NCBI GenBank assembly: GCA_913009315.1
Contig: CAJVZA010000059.1
Span: 1-12,519 of the forward strand
Reading direction: 5' to 3'
Source of the DNA: an uncultured Hippea sp.
GTDB lineage: Bacteria > Campylobacterota_A > Desulfurellia > JAADFJ01
DNA length: 12,519 nucleotides
Shown piece after piece: positions 1 to 7,613 of the stretch. The notes beneath the pieces are model-generated. The model made no database searches. It was given only the letters and a program-made list of their open reading frames with translations, and was not told the origin of the DNA. How positions within the stretch are numbered: the stretch's first letter is position 1; each line of letters opens with the position of its first letter. A program made the translations under genes and the position numbers.

Positions 1-113
1 CATCGTAAGCATTTTCCCCCTCCGTCATTGCGAGCGAAGCGAAGCAATCTCACCACAGGCAGGATGCCTATGATACACTGAGACTGCCGCGGCCTACGGC
101 CTCGCAGTGACAG
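1..113. repeat. Extragenic palindromic repeat, copy 1 (complete unit)
   Basis: Bases 1-52 are repeated exactly at 151-202. Within this copy, gtcattgcgag (24-34) can pair with ctcgcagtgac (101-111), and gcaatctca (44-52) can pair with tgagactgc (79-87), each with one wobble. The whole unit can therefore fold as one long imperfect hairpin. Bases 55-71 form a smaller nested hairpin (acaggca/tgcct). No reading frame is supported. The window begins inside the direct repeat, so its true left edge is not visible. Confidence 0.8.
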
Positions 114-150
114 AAGGAAAAGGTCATTGCCTTGGATATTTTCTCTCTGT

Positions 151-236
151 CATCGTAAGCATTTTCCCCCTCCGTCATTGCGAGCGAAGCGAAGCAATCT
201 CAGTTTCTTCAGTGTATCACAGGCATCCTGCCTGTG
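151..236. repeat. Extragenic palindromic repeat, copy 2 (rearranged)
   Basis: Bases 151-202 are a perfect 52-bp copy of 1-52. The adjoining 28 bp at 209-236 are the reverse complement of 54-81 with one mismatch, so the second half of the unit is inverted relative to copy 1. Bases 219-235 (acaggca-tcc-tgcctgt) make a perfect 7-bp hairpin with a 3-nt loop. The closing arm of copy 1 (101-111) has no counterpart here. This is a typical mosaic of short dispersed intergenic repeats. Two copies 150 bp apart do not make a CRISPR array. Confidence 0.8.
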
Positions 237-283
237 TCTGACGTAGACAGAAATGCTCAGGACTTATGTCTTCAGTCATAAAT

Positions 284-311
284 TTGCCAAAGTACCACTT
301 TATGTTATAGT
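284..311 (+). promoter_or_regulatory. Sigma-70-like promoter, possibly giving a leaderless mRNA
   Basis: A -35 box TTGCCA (284-289) and a -10 box TATAGT (306-311) are separated by 16 bp, and each differs from consensus by one base. The usual start point, 7 nt past the -10 box, is base 318, the A of the ATG of the following gene. No Shine-Dalgarno sequence lies before that ATG, which fits a leaderless transcript. The hexamers are seen; the start point is inferred. Confidence 0.55.
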
Positions 312-317
312 TTAAGT

Positions 318-1583
318 ATGCCGTTTTATAAAGCCCTCGAAGAGCTGTATAATCAGGAGAAAATCGCCAAAAGAGTATATCATTATGAGATAAAAAAAGT
401 CGAAGATAAAGATTTGGCAATTTTACTCAGGTTTATCTCCAAAACAGAACAGCTGCATTCAGATATGCTCAGAGAACTTTTAGCTTCTGCAGGTATCGAG
501 CCCGAACCTGATACTCAACGAACTAATGATGCAGTCAGATTGGTATCAACATTGCTTAACGATAAAGATATACTCCGGTTTAACCAGATTCTTGAAGCTC
601 AGGCAGCAATAAGCTACCGAAAATATGCAAATATTGCTCCGGATGAAAAGTCAAAAAAGATTTTACTTCAGATAGCAGAGGACGAGAAATACCATGAAAA
701 TCGCTTTTCTGTTATGCTTGCTGCCATCAAAAATCGCGAGGACAAAGAAGGCGATCCGTTGTATGTTTTTGAGAAAACGGTCGATGAAGGAAAAAAACGT
801 CTTTCCAGATCAGCGCTTGAGCTGCTTTTTTCGGGAATAATAGGCGGAATAAGTGTAACGCTCGGAGCGCTTGCTTCCGCTGCGGCATCAGGCGGAATAG
901 CAAATCAACAAATCAGTTTAATAGTAGCATCGGTTATTCTTCCACTCGGGTTTTTCATTTTAAAACTGACAAACACCGATCTTTTTACGGCAAATTTTTT
1001 AATTCCGATTACCCCTATTTTAGAACGTGACGGAGAAATTTCCAAATTACTAAGATTATGGACAATAACATATATCGGTAATTTTCTTGGTGTTGCGATA
1101 ATTCTGGCACTTATAGCGATCGGAGGAATCGCTTCCGTTGGGATTTTCGCAAAAGCACATTTTATCGAGCTTGCAGACTACAAAATGCATCGTTCCATCA
1201 TAGAAACATTTATCAGTGCGATATTTGCAGGCATGCTTATGACATTGATGACATGGCTGGTTTTGGCAGTAAAAGACAGAGTGGCAAAACTGATAGCAAT
1301 CTGGATAATTATCTTTATGATAGGCATTGGCTCGCTGACACATGTGGTGCTTTCTTCAGCTGAAGTTTTTATAGGAGCGATAGCCGGAGCACCATTTAAT
1401 ATGATAGATTGGGTTATAAAACTCGGTATTCCGGGAACAATAGGAAATATAATTGGAGGGACGATCTTTATAGCTACTCTCTATTATCTGCATATTCTGC
1501 ACAGCAGGAGAGATCTTACTGATTACAGAAGGCACAAAAATGCCGTGCTGTATGAAGCCATAAGAAAACGTATAAAACTTTAG
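318..1583 (+). CDS. Ferritin-like domain fused to FNT (formate/nitrite transporter, YfdC-like) membrane channel
   Basis: The 421-residue protein has two parts. Residues 1-140 look like a rubrerythrin/ferritin-like four-helix bundle: E44-x-x-H47 and E123-x-x-H126 are the two Glu-x-x-His pairs of a di-iron site, with Glu14 (or Glu9) and Glu93 as likely remaining ligands. Residues 165-395 are a six-helix membrane domain of the FNT family. It has the LF-containing break (TDLFTAN, 220-226), the second break with the pore histidine (THVVLSSAEV, His342) and the GTIGNIIGG motif at 373-381. FNT proteins are pentameric channels for small monovalent anions such as formate and nitrite; the YfdC subgroup has no firm substrate. 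The known analogue of this design is MbfA, a ferritin-like domain on a VIT1 iron exporter, but here the membrane half is FNT. The ATG at 318 lacks a ribosome binding site. The gene stands alone, so coupling of iron, redox or peroxide sensing to anion flux is inference. Confidence 0.8.
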   Translation: MPFYKALEELYNQEKIAKRVYHYEIKKVEDKDLAILLRFISKTEQLHSDMLRELLASAGIEPEPDTQRTNDAVRLVSTLLNDKDILRFNQILEAQAAISYRKYANIAPDEKSKKILLQIAEDEKYHENRFSVMLAAIKNREDKEGDPLYVFEKTVDEGKKRLSRSALELLFSGIIGGISVTLGALASAAASGGIANQQISLIVASVILPLGFFILKLTNTDLFTANFLIPITPILERDGEISKLLRLWTITYIGNFLGVAIILALIAIGGIASVGIFAKAHFIELADYKMHRSIIETFISAIFAGMLMTLMTWLVLAVKDRVAKLIAIWIIIFMIGIGSLTHVVLSSAEVFIGAIAGAPFNMIDWVIKLGIPGTIGNIIGGTIFIATLYYLHILHSRRDLTDYRRHKNAVLYEAIRKRIKL

Positions 1584-1605
1584 TCGGCAAAATTACAAAC
1601 TGTTG

Positions 1606-1760
1606 CGAAACTACTGCACAATGAACGCTTTCACAGAAGTCAAATAAACAGCAAGATTTAGAAATTGAAACTTGACGAACTAACCGGTAATTATGCAGAA
1701 GTTTGTCTTGACCGTAAAAAGCTGATATTGCTGCGAAATTGCTTACTGTACAGCGATCTC
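1606..1760. repeat. Degenerate long relative of the hairpin element at 3222-3274
   Basis: This gap between the FNT fusion gene and the terminator has no supported gene. It shares three ordered blocks with the compact hairpin at 3222-3274: actgcacaat (1613-1622 and 3230-3239), ttcacag (1630-1636 and 3247-3253) and gcttactgtacag (1741-1753 and 3253-3265). Here about 105 bp separate the second and third blocks, whereas in the compact copy they abut. The outer ends (gaaactactgcac and gtacagcgatctc) are imperfect inverted repeats. It is probably a decayed small mobile element; the family is not recognised. Confidence 0.45.
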
Positions 1761-1812
1761 TTCAAGTAACACTAATAAAACAATCATATGTTACTGCTGC
1801 CGCCTAAAGGAC

Positions 1813-1865
1813 AAAAAGAGAAAGCATTGTCTGACTGCGTAGGAACCTTAACACTTTCTCTTTTT
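1813..1865. terminator. Bidirectional terminator between convergent genes
   Basis: aaaaagagaaag (1813-1824) pairs perfectly with ctttctcttttt (1854-1865), leaving a 29-nt loop. The + strand ends in a run of T, and because the left arm begins with A's the - strand does too. It lies between the stop of the + strand FNT fusion gene and the stop of the - strand EamA gene, where a shared terminator is expected. The stem is AT-rich, so its efficiency is uncertain. Confidence 0.6.
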
Positions 1866-1873
1866 TGCCGAGA

Positions 1874-2749
1874 CTACGTTTGATGCGTAAGGTGAGTTAT
1901 AAGAAAAACGGCGCCGACAATAATCAGCACTCCTCCGGATATATTTATTAGACTCAAACGCTCATTAAGAAATGCGGCAGCAAGAATTAAAGTTAAAACA
2001 GATTCGCCGTTTGTCAGCACGGAAACCGTTGAGATAGGAAGATGTCTGAACGCCAGATATTGGAACCCTTTTGACAGGTATGCTCCCATTATTCCTGCAA
2101 TGCAAATAACTATAAAATAACCGATTTGCGGTACATGAAAGTTTCCTTCTGACAAGGCAGCACTCAGAAAAAAAAGTGCGATAAAAAATGAACGCCATAC
2201 GGTTAATGCAATCATATCAACCGATGCCGCAACCCTTCTTACCAGATACGCCTGCAGAGCATAACTCACAGAAAATATACTCATCCACAGCACACCCTGA
2301 AAATCAACATGTCCGCCTTTATAAACAACAAGTATACTGCCTATAATAGTTCCAACTACAGCAATCCATGCTGATTTGGCGAATCGCTCCTTAAGTAGAA
2401 TAACTCCGGCAGCTACGGTAAAAATTGTTTGCATTTTTGCAAGCAGTGATGTAGTGGCAGCGCCTGCATGATCTATCGACAAAAACCAGAAATAAGCGCC
2501 TACTATTGTTAAACCAGATAGCACAACTATTAGGAATAGGTGCGTCTTAAGTTCATAAAACAGATCTATTTTTATAAAGATTTTCGATGATATCATGCCG
2601 GTCAAAAAAGCTGCAGAAAAGTAGATTCCCATAAGGGAGTAGATATTTACAGAGCTTACTGCAAGTTTCGTAAGGATATACATCAAGCTTGCGGCAACTA
2701 TACTTGCTGCCGTGTAGATGTACCCCTTTTTGTCGCTGAGATCTGTCAC
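1874..2749 (-). CDS. EamA/DMT-family membrane transporter
   Basis: The 291-residue protein is almost entirely hydrophobic, with about ten predicted membrane helices in two homologous halves (roughly residues 8-140 and 150-287). This is the standard layout and length of the EamA (RhaT/YdcZ-like) drug/metabolite transporter superfamily. Supporting motifs are the Gly/Ala-rich helix with a charged end (ILLKERFAKSAWIAVVGTIIG, near 117-137) and its counterpart in the second half (AFLNERLSLINISGGVLIIV, near 260-280), both typical ends of EamA repeats. Members export or import amino acids, sugars or other metabolites; the substrate cannot be told from sequence. The start is GTG at 2749 with no clear ribosome binding site. 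It is monocistronic and convergent with the FNT fusion gene. Confidence 0.85.
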   Translation of the reverse strand: MTDLSDKKGYIYTAASIVAASLMYILTKLAVSSVNIYSLMGIYFSAAFLTGMISSKIFIKIDLFYELKTHLFLIVVLSGLTIVGAYFWFLSIDHAGAATTSLLAKMQTIFTVAAGVILLKERFAKSAWIAVVGTIIGSILVVYKGGHVDFQGVLWMSIFSVSYALQAYLVRRVAASVDMIALTVWRSFFIALFFLSAALSEGNFHVPQIGYFIVICIAGIMGAYLSKGFQYLAFRHLPISTVSVLTNGESVLTLILAAAFLNERLSLINISGGVLIIVGAVFLITHLTHQT

Positions 2750-2892
2750 AATAAATAGATTTGCAAGTTTTTTAGGTTTTGAATAAATATTGCAGCAATT
2801 AGCATCAAATGAATTTTTAGAAGAGTAAATGTTTTAGAAGACTGGAGCGGCAATACAAAAATCTTTGATATGATAAACATCGGACTAAACTC

Positions 2893-3168
2893 CTATATAT
2901 CGAGAGCTGATTGCGAAATAAATACTGCCGTCATCTTTTCAAAGACTTCACGATTCGCCCGTTTTGCATTTTTGTCAATGCCGCTGCCTCCCGTATGATA
3001 TACGGCCATGTCAACTCCTTCGCCTAACAGAAAATCGTTTACGACATCAGTAAATACACAGGCTGAAATTATTGCCGTATTACCTGAAATAAACTTAGCG
3101 ATTAAGTTCGGATATATCATTTTCATTGCAGACAGCTTATCTGAAATTGATAAAAAGTGAAGCGGCAA
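2893..3168 (-). pseudogene. Doubtful short frame, perhaps a decayed response-regulator receiver fragment
   Basis: The frame could encode up to 91 residues, starting at TTG (3168) or at ATG (3126), with no Shine-Dalgarno sequence before either. The stretch around YPNLIAKFISGNTA, then LGEGVD, then REVFEK loosely recalls the last third of receiver domains of hybrid kinases (YP-x-ISGYTA, EGV, REVL-K). The phosphoacceptor half and the usual conserved Lys-Pro are absent. It may be a remnant of a longer gene, or simply an open frame. The region is bounded by two similar short stretches (2845-2880 and 3160-3196). No function is proposed. Confidence 0.25.
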
Positions 3169-3221
3169 TGCGATACGAAAATGATATAGATAAAATCTTA
3201 TAATATATGCAGTTTATAATA

Positions 3222-3274
3222 ATGAGACCACTGCACAATAAGCATATTCACAGCTTACTGTACAGTGGTCTCAT
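3222..3274. repeat. Compact MITE-like inverted repeat
   Basis: Two 21-bp arms (3222-3242 and 3254-3274) are inverted complements with only two mismatches, around an 11-nt loop. The arms begin atgagaccactg and end cagtggtctcat. The flanks are AT-rich. No T-run follows directly, so a Rho-independent terminator is not the best reading. A diverged, longer relative lies at 1606-1760, which points to a small mobile element or the joined ends of an insertion sequence. It lies 80 bp upstream of the nar promoter. Confidence 0.65.
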
Positions 3275-3353
3275 AATACAAATGATCGTTATATTGATGC
3301 CCTTTTATTATAATGATTATTACTTTGGAAAAAAATAAAATATTAATTAACTG

Positions 3354-3380
3354 TTGACAAGCTCAAAGAAATTCTATAAT
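3354..3380 (+). promoter_or_regulatory. Promoter of the nar operon
   Basis: TTGACA (3354-3359) and TATAAT (3375-3380) both match the sigma-70 consensus exactly, but the spacer is only 15 bp, shorter than the 17-bp optimum. A short spacer often goes with dependence on an activator or altered promoter geometry. The -35 box overlaps a TTGA-N5-TCAA dyad (3354-3366). A strong ribosome binding site, aaggagg (3403-3409), lies 8 nt before the first gene. Predicted +1 is near 3387, giving a leader of about 30 nt. No canonical FNR site was found. Confidence 0.6.
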
Positions 3381-3417
3381 CTTTATAAAGTTAAATAGCA
3401 GTAAGGAGGGTAATACA

Positions 3418-3924
3418 ATGATTTCTAAGCTGTTTTCAGGAATAATCATCATGCTTGTTGCTCTATCCGGGGTTAATCTGTTTGCAGACGTTCCGCCTGC
3501 TTTGCCGGAAGCGGCAACGGCAGGAATAAAACTTTTTACCGGTCAAAAACCTTTTGAAAATGGAGGAGCGGCATGCATATCCTGTCACTCTGTTAATTCC
3601 ATTAAGGCGGCAGGCGGCAGTTTAGGTCCCAATCTTACAGCTGTATATAAACAGCTCGGTAAAAACGGACTAAATATTGTACTCAAATCCGTTCCGTTTC
3701 CCACTATGAAACCTGTTTATAAAAACAGACCGATAACGAAAAAGGAAAGAGCCGGTATCATATCTTTTTTACGCTACTCATCCGAATCGAAAACCAATAG
3801 AAATAAAGGACAGGATCTGTTCATGTATGCAGCGGCGGTTTTTGCCATTCTTATAATTTCTATGCCGATCATATGGAGAAATCGTCTGTCCGGCGTTAGG
3901 CGCGCTCTTATAAAAAAGGCTTAA
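3418..3924 (+). CDS. Membrane-anchored monohaem c-type cytochrome of the nar operon
   Basis: The 168-residue protein starts with a Sec signal peptide (hydrophobic 5-20, likely cut after LFA at 23). It has a single haem c site, CISCH (Cys53, Cys56, His57), and Met97 in PTMKP as a probable sixth ligand. A helix at about 134-153 is followed by a basic tail, so the haem domain faces the periplasm and the C-terminus lies inside. It is the first gene of the nar operon, 16 bp before narG, with a strong ribosome binding site. Thermus has a c-type cytochrome, NarC, encoded before narG and serving as an electron-transfer subunit, but NarC is di-haem. A similar role at the NarI side of the complex is inferred here. 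It could instead supply electrons to another periplasmic reductase. Confidence 0.85.
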   Translation: MISKLFSGIIIMLVALSGVNLFADVPPALPEAATAGIKLFTGQKPFENGGAACISCHSVNSIKAAGGSLGPNLTAVYKQLGKNGLNIVLKSVPFPTMKPVYKNRPITKKERAGIISFLRYSSESKTNRNKGQDLFMYAAAVFAILIISMPIIWRNRLSGVRRALIKKA

Positions 3925-3940
3925 AAAGGAGGCAGGCTAA

Positions 3941-6900
3941 ATGGGATGGATAAAAGATATAACCAATCCTAAGCTAAGGCAGTGGGAAGAATTTTACAGA
4001 AACAGATGGCAGCACGATAAAATAGTGAGAAGCACGCATGGGGTTAACTGCACAGGAGGATGTTCATGGGGTGTTTATGTAAAAGACGGCGTTGTAACAT
4101 GGGAACTGCAGCAGACGGATTATCCTCAATTTAGTAACGAACTTCCGCCGTATGAGCCGCGCGGATGCCAGCGCGGTATCTCTGCGTCATGGTATGTTTA
4201 CAGCCCTATAAGAGTAAAATATCCTTATATCAAAGGAGTGCTTTTAGATTTTTGGCAGGAAGCCGAAAAGACGCACGATAATCCGGTGGATGCATGGGCA
4301 TCAATTGTTGAAGATGACAAAAAGCGTTCAAGGTATCAGAAGGCAAGAGGCAAAGGCGGATTTCGGCGCACCAAATGGGACGATGTAATTAAAATAATTG
4401 CGGCCTCATGCTTATATACAGCTAAAAAATGGGGGCCTGATCGCGTTTTCGGTTTTTCTCCGATTCCTGCCATGTCATTCTTTTCGTTTGCCGCCGGAAC
4501 ACGATTTTCGCAGCTTTTCGGAGGAGTTCATCTAAGTTTTTATGATTGGTATTGCGATCTTCCTCCTGCATTTCCTGAAATCTGGGGTGACCAGACTGAT
4601 GTTGCAGAAAGCGCGGACTGGTATAACGGTAAATTTATCGTTGTTATGGGAACAAATCCCAATATGACCAGAACTCCCGATGTCCATTTTTTAGCCGAGG
4701 CACGGCACAACGGATCCAAACTTGTTGTTATATCTCCTGATTTCAGTCAGGTTTCAAAATATGCAGACTGGTGGATTCCGACAAAGGCCGGACAGGACAC
4801 AGCTTTTTGGATGGCTGTCAATCATGTGATTCTGAAAGAATTTTATGCGGACAGAACCGTTCCTTATTTTGTCAGTTATATAAAACAGTATACAGATATG
4901 CCGTTTCTCATAGAACTTGAAAAAAATCCGGTAAGCGGCAACTACAGAGCGGGACAAAATGTCAGAGCCAACAGGATTTCCCGCTACGGCGATATTGAAA
5001 ACGGAGATTGGAAGTTTTTAATCTATGATCAAAACAGCAATGAACCGCGTATGCCTAAAGGCACGGTCGGTTTTAGATGGGATAAAAAAGAGACTGGAAA
5101 ATGGAATCTTAAGCTTGAGGACGGATTAGATAACAGCCCGATAGATCCGGTAATCAGTTTTAAAGATGAATACGATGAAGTTATCCCGATTTCTTTTAAC
5201 GATTTTGCGGACAAAAGAGAATCGATCAGGAATGTTCCGACAAAACGATTAAAGACAAAAGATGGTGATATAACGGTTGCCACCGTATTTGATCTGATCA
5301 TGGCTGAATTCGGCGTTTCTATGGGTTTTGGAGGAGACTATCCCTCCGATTACGACGATACAAAGCCTTATACGCCTGCATGGCAGGAAAAGATTACGGG
5401 AATCGGGAGAAAAACCGTCATACGATTTGCCCGCGAATTTGCAGGAAATGCCGAGCATACAAACGGAAAATCAATGGTGATCATAGGTCCCGGGATAAAT
5501 CATTGGTACCACAACGATCAGGGATACAGGGTTGCCGCTACTGCGCTGCTGCTTACCGGATGCCCCGGCAATAACGGCGGAGGAATGAACCATTACGTGG
5601 GCCAGGAAAAGCTTGCACCGGCTGCACCATGGGGAGCTATCGCTTCAGCGGGAGACTGGATAAAACCCCCGCGTTTTCAGCAAGCGCCGACATGGCATTA
5701 TATGAATAGCGATCAGTGGCGATATGAGGGAGATTTTACGGAATATGCATCTGTGCCTAAAAATGCCAAATGGGCAAAAGGACATGTTGCAGATCTTATA
5801 AATGATGCAGTAAAAATGGGTTGGATGCCGTCCTATCCGCAGTTTGACAAAAATCCTTTTGAAATTGTAAAAAATGCCAGAAAAGATGGAGCGCAAAGCG
5901 ATTCCGATGTTTCTAAATATATCATTGATCGGCTCAAATCGGGAAAACTGAAATTTGCCATAGATTCTCCCGATTCAAAAGAGAACTGGCCTAGAATCTG
6001 GATGATTTGGAGAGGCAATGCAATCGGCACAAGCGCCAAAGGGCATGAATATTTCCTGCGTCATTACCTCGGGGCGTCAGATAATATGATTTCAAACGAG
6101 CGGGCAAAAGATAGTGTAAAAACGGTAATGTTCAGTGAGCCTGCTCCGCGGGGAAAGATGGATCTTGTCATAGATATTAATTTTAGAATGGATACATCGG
6201 CTCTGTATTCCGATATAGTGCTGCCTGCAGCGATGTGGTACGAGAAAAACGATCTCAATACTACCGACATGCACTCATATATTCATCCGCTCGGACAAGC
6301 TGTCAATCCCTCATGGCAGGCGAAATCAGATTGGGAGATCTTTAAGCTGCTTGCAAAAGAGGTAAGCAAACTGTCGAAATATGCTTTTAGCGAACCTGTT
6401 GAAGACTTGGTAATGTCGCCGCTTATGCATGATAGTCCGGATGAAATCTCTCAGACTAAGGTAGAAAAATGGCATAAAGACGAGTGTGAGGCGATTCCGG
6501 GCAAAACCATGCCGCACTTTAGTATAATCAAGAGAGATTATGCAAACTTATATAACCATTTCATATCATTGGGACGAAACGTACGCGACAAAGGTATCGG
6601 GGCTCACGGAGCGCATATACCTGTCAAAAAATTTTATGATAATCTGATGCAAAGTCCGGTTGGAGGAACTGTTGATCCGAGACGTACAAGATGCGTTGAA
6701 TGGAATGGAGAAAAATATCCAAGCCTTGAGGATGTCATAGATGCTGCCAATATCACGCTTTATCTTGCTCCCGAGACCAATGGCGATGCCGGCTATGAGG
6801 GCTTTAAGTTTATGGAGAAAAAGACCGGAGTTAAACTTTCCGACCTTGCCAGGCAGAGAGGCAGAAAGCTGAGCTTTCTCGAGCTTCAGCAGCAGCCGCA

Positions 6901-7588
6901 AAGACTTCTGACCAGCCCCTGCTGGTCGGGCAACAGTAATGACGGCAGGGCTTATTCGGCATGGACGCTAAATAAAGAACGTCTCATTCCGTGGCGCACA
7001 TTGACCGGAAGACAGCATATATATCTTGATCATCCATGGTTTATCGATTTCGGTGAGAATTTTCCGGTATATAAACCTAAATTTGATTGGAAGTCGTTGG
7101 GAGATCTGCGAAACTCACCCGATGGAATTGGTGCAGAAAAATTTAACCTTATTACTCCTCATGGAAAATGGCATATTCATTCAACATATGGGGATACATT
7201 AAGAATGCTGACACTGTCAAGAGGTATTGAGCCATGCTGGATTAGCGAAAAGGATGCCGAAAGAATGGAAATAAATGATAACGATTGGCTGGAGGTATAC
7301 AATGACAACGGGGTTGTGGTTACGAGAGCTGTTGTAAGCTCGAGAATTCCCTCCGGAACCTGCTGGATTTATCATGCGACCGAGCGCACTATTTCCGTGC
7401 CCAAATCCCCTTTGCGCGGCAATAAACGAGCCGGAATGAACAATAGTTTGACAAGAACACGACTGAATCCCGTTCTTCTTGCCGGAGGTTACAGTCAATT
7501 TACCTATTCTATGAATTATTGGGGGCCGACCGGTATAAATCGCGATTCGTTCGTTGCAATTAGAAAAATAGATAAAGTTACCTTTTAA
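3941..7588 (+). CDS. narG: Respiratory nitrate reductase alpha subunit NarG
   Basis: The 1215-residue catalytic subunit carries bis-MGD molybdenum and one [4Fe-4S] cluster and reduces nitrate to nitrite with quinol electrons delivered through NarI and NarH. The N-terminus holds [15 protein letters not shown] with the cluster ligands His33, Cys37, Cys41 and Cys76 (EPRGCQRG). These match E. coli His49, Cys53, Cys57 and Cys92 at a constant offset of 16. The molybdenum ligand is Asp206 in [10 protein letters not shown], at the position of E. coli Asp222. Collinear blocks run to the end, including [47 protein letters not shown] and the C-terminal molydopterin-binding region. Length is close to the E. 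coli protein (1247). There is no twin-arginine signal, so it is cytoplasmic, unlike archaeal or NxrA-type periplasmic enzymes. The ATG is preceded by aaggagg. Confidence 0.97.
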   Translation: MGWIKDITNPKLRQWEEFYRNRWQHDKIVRSTHGVNCTGGCSWGVYVKDGVVTWELQQTDYPQFSNELPPYEPRGCQRGISASWYVYSPIRVKYPYIKGVLLDFWQEAEKTHDNPVDAWASIVEDDKKRSRYQKARGKGGFRRTKWDDVIKIIAASCLYTAKKWGPDRVFGFSPIPAMSFFSFAAGTRFSQLFGGVHLSFYDWYCDLPPAFPEIWGDQTDVAESADWYNGKFIVVMGTNPNMTRTPDVHFLAEARHNGSKLVVISPDFSQVSKYADWWIPTKAGQDTAFWMAVNHVILKEFYADRTVPYFVSYIKQYTDMPFLIELEKNPVSGNYRAGQNVRANRISRYGDIENGDWKFLIYDQNSNEPRMPKGTVGFRWDKKETGKWNLKLEDGLDNSPIDPVISFKDEYDEVIPISFNDFADKRESIRNVPTKRLKTKDGDITVATVFDLIMAEFGVSMGFGGDYPSDYDDTKPYTPAWQEKITGIGRKTVIRFAREFAGNAEHTNGKSMVIIGPGINHWYHNDQGYRVAATALLLTGCPGNNGGGMNHYVGQEKLAPAAPWGAIASAGDWIKPPRFQQAPTWHYMNSDQWRYEGDFTEYASVPKNAKWAKGHVADLINDAVKMGWMPSYPQFDKNPFEIVKNARKDGAQSDSDVSKYIIDRLKSGKLKFAIDSPDSKENWPRIWMIWRGNAIGTSAKGHEYFLRHYLGASDNMISNERAKDSVKTVMFSEPAPRGKMDLVIDINFRMDTSALYSDIVLPAAMWYEKNDLNTTDMHSYIHPLGQAVNPSWQAKSDWEIFKLLAKEVSKLSKYAFSEPVEDLVMSPLMHDSPDEISQTKVEKWHKDECEAIPGKTMPHFSIIKRDYANLYNHFISLGRNVRDKGIGAHGAHIPVKKFYDNLMQSPVGGTVDPRRTRCVEWNGEKYPSLEDVIDAANITLYLAPETNGDAGYEGFKFMEKKTGVKLSDLARQRGRKLSFLELQQQPQRLLTSPCWSGNSNDGRAYSAWTLNKERLIPWRTLTGRQHIYLDHPWFIDFGENFPVYKPKFDWKSLGDLRNSPDGIGAEKFNLITPHGKWHIHSTYGDTLRMLTLSRGIEPCWISEKDAERMEINDNDWLEVYNDNGVVVTRAVVSSRIPSGTCWIYHATERTISVPKSPLRGNKRAGMNNSLTRTRLNPVLLAGGYSQFTYSMNYWGPTGINRDSFVAIRKIDKVTF

Positions 7589-7603
7589 CGATACCGTCAT
7601 CAA

Positions 7604-7609
7604 AGGAGG
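7604..7609 (+). promoter_or_regulatory. Ribosome binding site that decides the narH start
   Basis: aggagg is followed by two tandem ATG codons at 7611 and 7614. The first is only 1 nt away and the second 4 nt away, so 7614 is the more workable start. With that start, all narH cysteines fall at exactly the E. coli residue numbers. Confidence 0.6.
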
Positions 7610-7613
7610 AATG

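Noticed and set aside
1-236. CRISPR array
   Set aside because: There are only two 52-bp repeats, 150 bp apart, the intervening sequence is itself palindromic repeat, and no cas genes are near.
318-1583. MbfA-type ferritin-VIT1 iron exporter
   Set aside because: The membrane half has FNT features (six helices, two broken helices, pore His, GNIIGG) and not the VIT1/CCC1 pattern.
3354-3367. FNR box at the nar promoter
   Set aside because: The half-sites TTGA and TCAA are 5 bases apart, not 6, and the site overlaps the -35 box instead of lying near -41.5. It is noted only as an unexplained dyad.
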